Made by a program: the position numbers and the translations under genes
Assembly (NCBI GenBank): GCA_048498155.1
Contig: JBEHYN010000003.1
Coordinates: forward strand, 1-64,000
Length of the DNA stretch: 64,000 nucleotides
Direction: 5' to 3'
Origin: BOG-938 sp048498155
GTDB taxonomy: Bacteria > Pseudomonadota > Alphaproteobacteria > Caulobacterales > Caulobacteraceae
In this document: positions 24,863 to 33,160 of the stretch, one piece after another
Position numbering within the stretch: position 1 is the first letter of the stretch
Layout: the number at the start of each line of letters is the position of its first letter
Notes under the pieces: model-generated
The model's input: the letters and a program-made list of their open reading frames with translations, nothing else
Database searches by the model: none
What the model was told of the DNA's origin: nothing

Positions 24863-25732
24863 ATGGCCATCATCGTCGGCGGCATCGGCACCTCCCACGT
24901 TCCCGCGATCGGCTTGGCCATCGCGCAGGGTCGCCAGCAGGAGCCCTATTGGAAGCCCTTCTTCGATGGCTATACGGGCGCACGCGACTGGCTGGCCACG
25001 GCCAAGCCGGATGTGGTCGTGGTGCTCTACAACGACCACGGCCTGAACTTCTTCCTCGACAAGATGCCTACCTTCGCGGTTGGCGCGGCCAGCCAATACC
25101 ACACCGCCGACGAGGGATGGGGACTGCCGGTCGCGCCCCCATTCCCCGGCGACCCCGACCTATCCTGGAGCTTAATTGAGTCCCTGGTCGGCGAGGACTT
25201 CGACCTGACCACCTGCCAGGACATGCTGGTGGATCATGCCTTCACCATCCCCTTGCAGCTGTTGTGGCCGGGCGACCAGCGACCGGTGAAGACCATTCCT
25301 ATCTCGATCAACACCGTGCAGCATCCCTTGCCGTCGCCGCAGCGGTGCCTGCGTCTGGGCGAGGCCATCGGACGGGCCATCGCCGCCTACCCCAAGGATA
25401 TCCGGGTCATGGTGCTCGCAACGGGCGGCCTGTCTCATCAGCTGGAAGGTGAACGCGCCGGCTTCATCAATACGGCGTTCGACAAACTATGCATGGAACG
25501 CCTGGTCGACGACCCGGAGTTCCTGGCGCATCACACGATCCGGGAGTTCGTGGCCTTGGCCGGGTCGCAGGGCGTCGAATTCCTGATGTGGCTGGCCATG
25601 CGCGGCGCGCTCGGCGAGCACGTGCATCGGGTGCATGGCCAGTACCATGTTCCTATCTCCAATACCGCAGCAGGGCTCATGGTGCTCGAGCCGCTCGCCG
25701 CAGCATCCCTGTCCAAACCCTCTGCGGCCTAG
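24863..25732 (+). CDS. ligB: Protocatechuate 4,5-dioxygenase beta subunit
   Basis: A 289-residue class III extradiol dioxygenase catalytic subunit. The iron ligands are visible as His12 (GTSHVPAIG) and His59 (YNDHGLNFF), with the catalytic histidine in ATGGLSHQLEG and an acidic ligand near GSQGVEFLMW. It opens protocatechuate or a similar catechol (gallate is possible) between C4 and C5 using Fe(II) and O2. The other genes of the 4,5-cleavage pathway (ligC, ligI, ligJ, ligK) are not nearby, so the pathway must be completed elsewhere. Confidence 0.9.
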   Translation: MAIIVGGIGTSHVPAIGLAIAQGRQQEPYWKPFFDGYTGARDWLATAKPDVVVVLYNDHGLNFFLDKMPTFAVGAASQYHTADEGWGLPVAPPFPGDPDLSWSLIESLVGEDFDLTTCQDMLVDHAFTIPLQLLWPGDQRPVKTIPISINTVQHPLPSPQRCLRLGEAIGRAIAAYPKDIRVMVLATGGLSHQLEGERAGFINTAFDKLCMERLVDDPEFLAHHTIREFVALAGSQGVEFLMWLAMRGALGEHVHRVHGQYHVPISNTAAGLMVLEPLAAASLSKPSAA

Positions 25733-25756
25733 CCCGGCCGTCGATGATCTCGAGCA

Positions 25757-26155
25757 TCAACGGCGTCCCGACCCAACCTCCACTTCGTTGGTCACCTGGT
25801 CGCCGTTGACGGCCTTATCGCGCCAAGGCTTGCCCACCGCCACGGGCGGGATGGGCTTGCAATAGGAGAAGGGAATGGGCCATGGGCGGCGCTGAGTGAG
25901 GCACAGCTTTTCGCTTTTCACCGCCCAAACGCCGCCGGACCTCTCACCCGCCCGCCCTTGCGCATCGTAGCTGCCGTCGCGTCTGAGCCAGAGCTTGGCC
26001 TTTCGCCCATCGGGATGCGTAGAGACGATCGTATTGCCGATAGCCGGCTCCAGGCTCGGAACAGGGCCCGCCGCCCGTCCAGGCGCCGCCCCTACTAAAG
26101 CCAGAACAAAGGCGACGGAGGCTGGGGCTCGGAGGATGGCGTGCACGGGCGTCAC
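25757..26155 (-). CDS. Secreted hypothetical protein
   Basis: A 132-residue protein with a signal peptide (VAFVLALVGAAPGRAAG) and a compact beta-rich mature region (NTIVSTHPDGRKAKLWLRRD, then CLTQRRPWPIPFSYC). Two cysteines (in LCLTQ and SYCKPI) could form a periplasmic disulfide. It begins one base from the end of the DUF1989 gene on the same strand, so it is probably its operon partner. Family not recognised. Confidence 0.65.
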   Translation of the reverse strand: MTPVHAILRAPASVAFVLALVGAAPGRAAGPVPSLEPAIGNTIVSTHPDGRKAKLWLRRDGSYDAQGRAGERSGGVWAVKSEKLCLTQRRPWPIPFSYCKPIPPVAVGKPWRDKAVNGDQVTNEVEVGSGRR

Positions 26156-26734
26156 CTATTCGATCGCGTAGTGAATGGGCTTGAAGGCGTAGTTGTTGGA
26201 TTGCGGCGCCGAACAGGCCGTGAGGGCGACGATCAGGTCCTGTTCGGCCTCAAACAGGATGTGGTCCCCGGGGCGGCTCAAGGGCGGCTGAACGCTCAGA
26301 GCGCCGTCGGGCGCGATCGTCACGTTCATAAAGATATTGAAGGCCGTGGGAATTTGGTCGGGACCGACGCCATAGGGCGCCAGAGCCTCGGCCAGATTGC
26401 CGAAACAGCCTCGGTGAGGATGCTTGTCGCCGTAGATGATGCGGAAGGTGTCTTTGGAACAGGGCGTCAACAGGAAGTCGTGTCGCCCGACGGTGTCTTC
26501 CAGGATGCGCAACATGACGTTGCTGCGATTGGAATAGAGCGGATCGCCGGTGGTCAGGAACAGCTTGCCGGCATAGTCCAAGGTCCGGCCGGACGAGATC
26601 GCCTCCGCCGTGTCGTCGGCGTTGAACGCTAGGAGGTCTGACACCTGCTCGCCTTGGGGATCGACCACCCGTAGGCGCCGGCCCTTTGGCAGGCGAAAGG
26701 CGGCGCCCGATCGCGGCGGGATTTCATGAAGCAC
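26156..26734 (-). CDS. DUF1989 (urea carboxylase-associated) family protein
   Basis: A 192-residue DUF1989 protein: IPPRSGAAFRLPKGRRLRVV, then DPQGEQVSDLLAFN, TPCSKDTFRIIYGDKHPHRG and NIFMNVTIAPDG. Conserved Cys and His residues in these segments suggest metal binding. Relatives occur beside urea carboxylase genes and beside YqcI/YcgG enzymes of guanidine metabolism. Here it overlaps the YqcI/YcgG gene by 11 bases, indicating joint function. The substrate is not known; a guanidino or other nitrogen compound is an inference from partners. Confidence 0.85.
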   Translation of the reverse strand: MLHEIPPRSGAAFRLPKGRRLRVVDPQGEQVSDLLAFNADDTAEAISSGRTLDYAGKLFLTTGDPLYSNRSNVMLRILEDTVGRHDFLLTPCSKDTFRIIYGDKHPHRGCFGNLAEALAPYGVGPDQIPTAFNIFMNVTIAPDGALSVQPPLSRPGDHILFEAEQDLIVALTACSAPQSNNYAFKPIHYAIE

Positions 26735-27419
26735 GCTTGGTCTCCAGGGCTGGGGCGATGAAGGGACAGGTCCAGTCCTCGCTCACGGCGCGCCCGCTAT
26801 ATTGCCGGGCTTCGGATTTCTCGCCGTGGCGCGCGAGCATCGGATTGACCGAGCCGGTCAAGGCCACATCCCGAGCAATGATCTTTTCACGGATATGTTC
26901 GTAGCGGCCTTCCTCGCGCAGCCGCTCGAACTGATCATGCGGGTTGAACACCAGGACGGGCCGTTCGAACCGTCGCCCCGCACGGCTGGCGTTGGGGTGC
27001 AGGCCCACCACGAAGAAGGCCTCGCCGCCGAAGCTCAAGGAGAAGTGGGGGTTGTCCGGATCGGGGCTGACCCGTTCATCGTAGCGCTGGCCATGCCACA
27101 GATCCTTGTCGGCGAGCGATTGCAGCCGGCTCCACAGGGCGCCTTCAAAATCGTCTTCCGACGCCGTCTGGCCCTGGGCGAAGATTACCGCCAAACTCTG
27201 GAACAGGCAGCTGTCTTCCTTATAGGCCTGGGCGAAATCCAGCAGCGCTCCATAGATGCGCAAGTCATCCCACGCCGAGCAAATGTCGCGCGCGATCACA
27301 ATTCTCAGCTGGCCGCGCGATGAGGCCGACTTGGCCCCGACGCAGGGAAACCCAGGCTCAGCAATGAACTGTCTGAACTGGTGCGCCAGAGGGTGAGAAT
27401 TGTCGGCAGATAGGTCCAA
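26724..27419 (-). CDS. YqcI/YcgG-family haem-dependent oxygenase-like protein
   Basis: A 231-residue YqcI/YcgG protein (PFPCVGAKSA-like start FPCVGAKSASSRG, FSLSFGGEAFFVVGLHPNAS, RRFERPVLVFNPHDQFERLR). The characterised relative GntA in guanitoxin biosynthesis is a haem-dependent N-hydroxylase of a guanidino group; other members also modify nitrogen compounds. The conserved FPCVGAK cysteine and HPNASR segment are present. It is the first gene of a minus-strand operon with DUF1989 and a secreted protein. Confidence 0.8.
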   Translation of the reverse strand: MDLSADNSHPLAHQFRQFIAEPGFPCVGAKSASSRGQLRIVIARDICSAWDDLRIYGALLDFAQAYKEDSCLFQSLAVIFAQGQTASEDDFEGALWSRLQSLADKDLWHGQRYDERVSPDPDNPHFSLSFGGEAFFVVGLHPNASRAGRRFERPVLVFNPHDQFERLREEGRYEHIREKIIARDVALTGSVNPMLARHGEKSEARQYSGRAVSEDWTCPFIAPALETKRAS

Positions 27420-27561
27420 GGTCGGCCTACAAAGGTCAGACGCCGACCGTGACGGCGCTTGGACCTAACGCCGCGCGCGCGGACAGGTTGCCGCAAGCAT
27501 CGTTTTCCAACTGCAGGCGTTTGGCTAGCAGGCGGCGCCTTTGGGCGCGGGAGGTTGGCAC

Positions 27562-28560
27562 GTGACTGCTTCAGTAGACTTGCGAAAGATCTCGACCCGT
27601 GGACCGGGGCCGAAGGCCAAAAGCGCCCTTGCCGAGCCAGCCCATGCCGGCTGGCTTTCGGATTTCACCTGGACCGATCGCGTGATCGAGGTGCGCAAGA
27701 CAGGCGTGCAGCTGAGGATCGACTTCAATCTGGTCCATGAGGTCATCTATTGGTCCATGTATTTGCTGGTCCTGGGGGCGGCGATGATAATCGCCCGCCT
27801 GCAACGCAAGCCCGCCCTGGCGATCTGGTACGCCCCTGATCGCCCCCGCCCGTGGTACCTGCTGCACGGCGCCGCCCTGTGGGGAGGCATGCGCGCGGCG
27901 GGCAACCCGGCCCAGGCCGATGCGGCCTTCTATTTCGACGACACCACGCGCGGGGCCGCGCCGGCGGCCGGCGAGCTGCGGGTTTTCAACGGCCGTTGCA
28001 CGGACATCTCCAAGAGCCATGTGGCCAAGGTTTTCATGGAGGTGTTTGGCTATCCCCTGTTGCTCGATCCGCAGCGCAGCGTCGGCGAGATCGTGCAAAA
28101 GGCGGAAAAGAACGGCGTGCACAACGGCCGGGTCGTGCAGGCCCCGTTAGCGCCCAAGGCGGGTTACGTCTATCAGCGGCTGGTCGATACCGCCGACGAG
28201 CAGGGAATGGCGCACGACCTGCGCACGCCGTGTGTCGCCGGGCGTCCCGTGCTGGTCTGGGAAAAGATCAAACCCGCCGGCCAGCGCTTCGCCATCCATA
28301 ACAAGCGCGCCGTGATGCGCGATCCGGCGGAGGTCTTTTCCGAAGGCGAGCTTGAGATGATCGCCGTCTTCATCGACCGGATGGGGCTAGACTGGGGCGG
28401 CCTGGACATCCTGCGCGACCGGCATGACGGTCGCATCTACATCGTCGACGTCAACAAGACCGACCTTGGCCCCGTCATCGCCCTGTCCTGGGCCGACAAG
28501 ATCCGGTCGATGAACCGCCTGTCGCGCGCTCTGTCCGGCTTGATTCAACCCGACAAATGA
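27562..28560 (+). CDS. ATP-grasp-like protein
   Basis: About 332 residues. The C-terminal half has ATP-grasp features: KSHVAKVFMEVFGYPLLLDP, VLVWEKIKPAG and GGLDILRDRHDGRIYIVDVN with DVNKTDLGP as the Asp/Asn metal-binding end. The N-terminal part includes a hydrophobic segment (IYWSMYLLVLGAAMIIA). Start chosen at GTG 27562, preceded by GGGAGG; an earlier TTG exists. ATP-grasp enzymes ligate carboxylates to amines or thiols. It is divergent from the YqcI/YcgG operon (142 bases apart), so the two may share control. No exact family recognised. Confidence 0.65.
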   Translation: MTASVDLRKISTRGPGPKAKSALAEPAHAGWLSDFTWTDRVIEVRKTGVQLRIDFNLVHEVIYWSMYLLVLGAAMIIARLQRKPALAIWYAPDRPRPWYLLHGAALWGGMRAAGNPAQADAAFYFDDTTRGAAPAAGELRVFNGRCTDISKSHVAKVFMEVFGYPLLLDPQRSVGEIVQKAEKNGVHNGRVVQAPLAPKAGYVYQRLVDTADEQGMAHDLRTPCVAGRPVLVWEKIKPAGQRFAIHNKRAVMRDPAEVFSEGELEMIAVFIDRMGLDWGGLDILRDRHDGRIYIVDVNKTDLGPVIALSWADKIRSMNRLSRALSGLIQPDK

Positions 28561-28562
28561 AA

Positions 28563-28594
28563 ACTCCACCCGTCCCGAGGGGCAGGTGGAGTTG
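28563..28594. terminator. Hairpin between convergent genes
   Basis: AACTCCACC and GGTGGAGTT form a 9-bp stem with a partly paired GC-rich loop. It sits right after the ATP-grasp-like stop and about 50 bases after the end of the convergent TonB receptor gene. It has only a weak T-tail, but the symmetric place suggests a bidirectional terminator. Confidence 0.6.
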
Positions 28595-28646
28595 GACTTC
28601 CGAGCGCGACGCCCCGGCCCAACCGGGCCGGGGCCGATCGGCGATC

Positions 28647-31070
28647 TTAGTACTTCACGCGCAGCTGCACGCCGAAGGTGCGAGGCGGGTTGAAGTTGGC
28701 GTAGTCGCCGATGGTGCCGCGGTTAGCAGCCGAGATGCGGTAGATGTTCGTCTCATCCAACAGGTTGCGGCTCCACAGCGACAGGGTCGCGGTCGACCCG
28801 CCCATGGCGATATCGCCGAGGGCTAGGTTACCGTTGACGATGAAGCTGCGGCCACCCTTGACCGCGACCACCGCGTTCTGCACCGCGGTAGCGGACACAT
28901 CGGCGAACTCGGCCTGGAAAGAGTACTGCGGGTCAGCGTAATTGGCGTCCAGGTGAGCACGAAGGGTCATGCTGCCCACGGGCTGCACATAGTCGATGTA
29001 GGCCGACGCGGCGTTCGGGGGCGTGTAGACCACTTGCACCGGGAACGGCGAGCCCTGCGGGAAGAGCGGGTTGCCCGTGAAGGGGAACGGCGCAGCGGGG
29101 ATCTTCACGTCGGTATAGGCGTAGGAGACGCCCACCGTGATGGCGTCCGTGACCTTGCCGGTGATGTCGGCTTCGAAGCCCCGGATATGGGACACGCCCG
29201 CGGCGTTGCGAGTATCTTCGGTGTGCGAGCCCTGGGTGGGGCTGCCCGGCGTTTGGTCGATGCTGTCGAAGTCGATTTGGCTGTTGCTGCGGTCCATGGC
29301 GTAGGCCGCCAGGTTGACCCGCAGGCGACGGTCGAGCAGGTCCGCCTTGGCGCCGATTTCGTAGGCCTTCACTTCTTCGGCGTCGAACGCGGCGAATGTC
29401 GCGGAACGGTCGTTGGCCCCGCCGGCGCGGTAGCCGGTGGAATATTTGGCGTAGAGGCTGACGTTATCTTGCAGGTCGAACGCCAGGTTCACCAGCGGGT
29501 CGAAGCGCGACTTGTTGTAGGTGAAGGTGAAGTTCGTATTCTTGCCATTGACCGTATAAAGGATGCCGTTGCGCTTGTCGTTGGTCAAACGCCCGCCGAC
29601 GGTCAGGTGTAGCTTGTTGCTGAAGGCGTCCGGCGTGTATGTGCCCTGGCCATAGACCGCATAGCTCTCGGCGTCCGCGTGGCTGGCGCGGGTGTTGAAG
29701 CGGGTGCCGCGCTCCCAACCGCCATTGGCCGCGTTATTGTAAGGCGCGACGCCGTAAGGCGAGCGGATGGAGTAGGTCACGCCGTCAGCGTTAAAGGTAT
29801 TGGTGAACGGCGTCGCCGCCGATTCCTTCACGTGTTCCTTGAAGTAATAGAGGCCGCCGACATAGGAGATGCTGGAGCCGGCGTTGCCGACCGCTTGGAA
29901 TTCCTGGCTGAACTGATCTTGATACAGATCAGACAGGCTGTAGCGGCCGAAGTTGGTCCCGGACACGTTGGCGACGCGGCTTTCGACGCCCGAGTTGTCC
30001 CACTGATTGGTGGCCACGCCTCGGCCCCCCGAGATCGACCGCAGTTCCAGATCGGGCGAGAGCTTGTATTTCAGCGTCAGCGAAACGCCGCCAGTGACGT
30101 CGATGCTGGGTTGCTGGATGGTGCCGACGTCAGAGACCGTCTGGCGCTCGGTGTGAACCTTCTGAAAGGGCGCCAGCGGATTGATCTGGCCTGCGGGAGG
30201 GGAGCCCGTAGCCGTGGCGCGGACGGTCTTGCCATCGGGGTTGTAGCTGACCAGTTGGCTGAAGAACGGCGTGTTCTCATCCCGTAGGTAATCGACCGAG
30301 AGCTGGGCGCTGAAGGCGTCGGTCGGCTGATAGAGCCCTGTGATACGGCCGCCCTTGCGGTCATATTGGTTCCAGCCCGCCTGGCCCGACAGCGGGTTCT
30401 TCGTCGTGGGGTCTTGGTGCTGGACCAAGCCGTCGAACTTGATCGCGAGATTATTAAATTCCTGGAAGTTCTGATGCAGCTCGCCTTCGTAGGAGCCGAA
30501 GTTGCCGACACCGGCGACGATCTGACCGCCGCCCCGGCCCGTGGGGGCCTTGGTGACAATGTTCAAGGCGCCGCCTTCAGTGTTCCGGCCGAACAGGGTG
30601 CCTTGCGGACCACGCAGAACCTCAACACGCTCGACGTCGAACAGGGCCGCATTCAGGCCTTGCTGGCGGCCAAGATAGACGCCGTCGAGATAGACGCCGA
30701 CGCCTTGGTCGCGGGCGGTTTGGTTGGCGTCGAACGGCACGATGCCGCGCAGGCCGATGGTCAGGGCGGACTGGCGCGCTTCGAAAGTGGCGACTCGCAG
30801 GGACGGGATGCCGCCGTCAGCGAGGTTGATCAAGCTGCCCACATGGCGGTCGGCCATGGCTTCGGACCCAATCACGGAGATCGCGATCGGCGTCTTTTGC
30901 AGGTTGGTTTCGCGCTTGGTCGCGGTGACGATGATTTCTGACAGACCGGCGCTGGCCGCAGCGGGCGCTGCAGCGGGCGCAGTTGTCGAAGTCGCTTCGG
31001 CGGCCATGGCCGGAGCGGCGATGGCGAAAGCGAGGACGGCCATAGCCGCGCCGTTCAGATATGATTTCAT
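28647..31070 (-). CDS. TonB-dependent outer-membrane receptor
   Basis: An 807-residue receptor with signal peptide (MAVLAFAIAAPAMAAEAT), a plug domain (SEIIVTATKRETNLQKTPIA, then RGPQGTLFGRNTEGGALNIV) and a 22-stranded barrel ending in GVQLRVKY. It belongs to the large iron-complex/carbohydrate/aromatic receptor group expanded in Caulobacterales. The ligand cannot be told from sequence. It faces the ATP-grasp-like gene and lies near DUF1989/YqcI genes; whether it imports their substrate is open. Upstream of its start is a 300-base gap with a repeat. Confidence 0.92.
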   Translation of the reverse strand: MKSYLNGAAMAVLAFAIAAPAMAAEATSTTAPAAAPAAASAGLSEIIVTATKRETNLQKTPIAISVIGSEAMADRHVGSLINLADGGIPSLRVATFEARQSALTIGLRGIVPFDANQTARDQGVGVYLDGVYLGRQQGLNAALFDVERVEVLRGPQGTLFGRNTEGGALNIVTKAPTGRGGGQIVAGVGNFGSYEGELHQNFQEFNNLAIKFDGLVQHQDPTTKNPLSGQAGWNQYDRKGGRITGLYQPTDAFSAQLSVDYLRDENTPFFSQLVSYNPDGKTVRATATGSPPAGQINPLAPFQKVHTERQTVSDVGTIQQPSIDVTGGVSLTLKYKLSPDLELRSISGGRGVATNQWDNSGVESRVANVSGTNFGRYSLSDLYQDQFSQEFQAVGNAGSSISYVGGLYYFKEHVKESAATPFTNTFNADGVTYSIRSPYGVAPYNNAANGGWERGTRFNTRASHADAESYAVYGQGTYTPDAFSNKLHLTVGGRLTNDKRNGILYTVNGKNTNFTFTYNKSRFDPLVNLAFDLQDNVSLYAKYSTGYRAGGANDRSATFAAFDAEEVKAYEIGAKADLLDRRLRVNLAAYAMDRSNSQIDFDSIDQTPGSPTQGSHTEDTRNAAGVSHIRGFEADITGKVTDAITVGVSYAYTDVKIPAAPFPFTGNPLFPQGSPFPVQVVYTPPNAASAYIDYVQPVGSMTLRAHLDANYADPQYSFQAEFADVSATAVQNAVVAVKGGRSFIVNGNLALGDIAMGGSTATLSLWSRNLLDETNIYRISAANRGTIGDYANFNPPRTFGVQLRVKY

Positions 31071-31240
31071 TGGATAGCCCCTCAGTTTACGTCTGATGAG
31101 GCGGAAAACACACGAAACACGCGTCAGTTAGGTGACACTCGTGCGAAACTTTGACGAACTGAGCCGGTTGACGCAGCCGCTGTTGCTGCAGCGCACTAAA
31201 GCCTTCGGTAGCCGACTTGAATCGGTTCCTTTATTCCGCT

Positions 31241-31321
31241 CGTTCCCGCGAAAGCGGGGACCCAGTTCTGTCCAGGACCCGCTAAGCTGGAAAGATCTGG
31301 ATTCCCGCTTTCGCGGGAACG
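31241..31321. repeat. Palindromic intergenic repeat
   Basis: CGTTCCCGCGAAAGCGGG at 31241-31258 is matched by its inverse CCCGCTTTCGCGGGAACG at 31304-31321, each arm itself a small hairpin. This is a well-known kind of dispersed repeat in proteobacterial genomes; its six frames give the spurious SFPRKRESRS peptide. It fills much of the 303-base gap between the TonB receptor and etfA and may stop transcription from etfA's side. Confidence 0.75.
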
Positions 31322-31373
31322 ATCGGGGTTGGGGGGGGTTGAACTGCTCCATCGGAGCGGCGTGGCAGCGCCC

Positions 31374-32303
31374 CTAGAGCTTGGCGGTCAGCTCGGGCAC
31401 GATGGCGAACAGATCGCCAACCAGGCCGAAGTCGGCAAACTGGAAGATCGGAGCGTCGGGATCGGCGTTGATGGCCACGATGGTCTTGGCGTCCTTCATG
31501 CCGGCCACGTGCTGGATCGCGCCCGAGATGCCGATGGCGAAATAGACTTCCGGCGCGACAATCTTGCCGGTCTGGCCCACCTGATAGTCATTGGGCACGA
31601 AACCCGCGTCCACCGCCGCGCGGCTGGCGCCCACCGCCGCGCGCAGTTTGTCGGCCAACGGCTCGATCACCGCCTGGAACTGCTCGCCCGAGCCCAGCGC
31701 GCGGCCGCCTGACACCACGATCTTGGCCGAGGTCAGTTCCGGCCGCGCAGACTGGGGAATATCGGCGCGCACGAAGCTGGACAGGCCCTGGTCGCCCGGT
31801 CCGCTGACGGCCGTGATCTTGCCTGAGCCGCCCGTCGCGGAAGCCTTGGCGAAGGCGGTGGCCCGCACGGTGATGATCAGCTTGGCGTCGGAGGACTTGA
31901 CCGTGGCGATGGCGTTGCCGGCGTAGGTGGGCCGGGTGAAAGTGTCAGGCCCCTCCACCGACAGAATCTCGCTGACCTGCATGACGTCCAGCAGGGCCGC
32001 GACGCGCGGGGCGATGTTCTTGCCGTGGCTGGTGGCCGGAGCCAGGAAGGCGTCATGCTCGGCCATCAGCTGCACCACTAGGGGCGCGATGTTCTCGGGC
32101 AGGGCGTGGGCATAGGCTGGATCGTCGGCCACCAGCACCTGGCTCACGCCCGCGATCGCCGCCGCAGCGGCGGCGACCGCGCCGACACCCGATCCTGCGA
32201 CCAGCAGGTCCACCTCGCCCAGCTTGGCCGCTGCGGCGGCCGTGCCGAAGGTCGCGTCCTTGACGGCGCCGTTCTCGTGTTCGACCCAGACCAGCGTCCT
32301 CAT
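31374..32303 (-). CDS. etfA: Electron transfer flavoprotein alpha subunit
   Basis: A 309-residue EtfA. The C-terminal FAD-binding domain shows SGGRALGSGEQFQAVIEPLA, VGQTGKIVAPEVYFAIGISG and ISGAIQHVAGMKDAKTIVAI then NADPDAPIF, the family signature. With EtfB it accepts electrons from acyl-CoA and other dehydrogenases and passes them to ETF:ubiquinone oxidoreductase. It overlaps etfB by 4 bases in the usual B-A order. Confidence 0.96.
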   Translation of the reverse strand: MRTLVWVEHENGAVKDATFGTAAAAAKLGEVDLLVAGSGVGAVAAAAAAIAGVSQVLVADDPAYAHALPENIAPLVVQLMAEHDAFLAPATSHGKNIAPRVAALLDVMQVSEILSVEGPDTFTRPTYAGNAIATVKSSDAKLIITVRATAFAKASATGGSGKITAVSGPGDQGLSSFVRADIPQSARPELTSAKIVVSGGRALGSGEQFQAVIEPLADKLRAAVGASRAAVDAGFVPNDYQVGQTGKIVAPEVYFAIGISGAIQHVAGMKDAKTIVAINADPDAPIFQFADFGLVGDLFAIVPELTAKL

Positions 32304-33049
32304 GCCGACACTCCCAGAGCCTTAAGCTTGGCCACCAGGGCGTCGACGTCCGGCAGAATCACGCCCGCTGCGCGCTTGGGCGGCTCCGACACCTTGAGCG
32401 TGGTCAGCCGGGGCGCGATGTTTACGCCGTAGTCAGCCGGGGTTTTCTGGATCAGCGGTTTGGACCGCGCCTTCATAATGTTGGGCAAGGAAGCGTAGCG
32501 CGGCTCGTTCAGGCGCAGGTCGGTGGTGATAATCGCCGGCAAGGACAGGCTCACTGTCTCCAGCCCTCCGTCCACTTCGCGCGTGACCTCGACCTTGTCG
32601 CCGACCACGCTCACTGCGCTGGCGAAGGTCCCCTGCGGGCGGCCCATCAGGGCGGCTAGCATCTGGCCGGTCTGATTGCTGTCGTCATCGATGGCCTGCT
32701 TGCCCAGGATCACCAGGCCGGGCTGTTCCTCATCGACCACAGCCTTCAGCAGCTTGGCCACCGCCAGGGGCTCGACCAGCTCGTCGGTCATGATCAGGAT
32801 CGCCCGGTCCGCGCCCATGGCCAGGGCCGTGCGCAAGGTGTCCTGCGCCTTGGCCGGGCCGATGGAAACGGCGATGACTTCCGTCGCTGCGCCCTTCTCG
32901 CGCAGGCGCACGGCCTCCTCCACCGCGATCTCGTCGAAGGGGTTCATCGACATCTTCACGTTGGCCAGGTCCACGCCTGACCCGTCGGCCTTCACTCGAG
33001 GGCTGATATTGTAGTCGATCACGCGCTTGACCGGCACCAACACCTTCAT
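32300..33049 (-). CDS. etfB: Electron transfer flavoprotein beta subunit
   Basis: A 249-residue EtfB: MKVLVPVKRVIDYNISPRVK at the start, VDLANVKMSMNPFDEIAVEE, AMGADRAILI and the signature segment VEVTREVDGGLETVSLSLPA then IITTDLRLNEPRYASLPNIM. It binds AMP and forms the heterodimer with EtfA, whose gene follows with a 4-base overlap. Function is housekeeping electron transfer in fatty-acid and amino-acid oxidation. Confidence 0.96.
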   Translation of the reverse strand: MKVLVPVKRVIDYNISPRVKADGSGVDLANVKMSMNPFDEIAVEEAVRLREKGAATEVIAVSIGPAKAQDTLRTALAMGADRAILIMTDELVEPLAVAKLLKAVVDEEQPGLVILGKQAIDDDSNQTGQMLAALMGRPQGTFASAVSVVGDKVEVTREVDGGLETVSLSLPAIITTDLRLNEPRYASLPNIMKARSKPLIQKTPADYGVNIAPRLTTLKVSEPPKRAAGVILPDVDALVAKLKALGVSA

Positions 33050-33160
33050 ACGTCGTCTCTCCAGGCGCCGCGCGGCGGCGGCGTTTTCAAGGCGTCATGC
33101 CATGTCGGGACCGGGCGGCCAAGTCAATGGCCGGTTACTCATAAGCTCGGGCGGGAACGA

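Noticed and set aside
27550..27570. Sigma-54-like TGGCACG near the ATP-grasp-like start
   Set aside because: The -12 element is misplaced and the match lies on the ribosome-binding site.
31128..31377. Frames on both strands reading SFPRKRESRS and similar
   Set aside because: These are translations of the palindromic intergenic repeat at 31241-31321, a known source of spurious ORFs.
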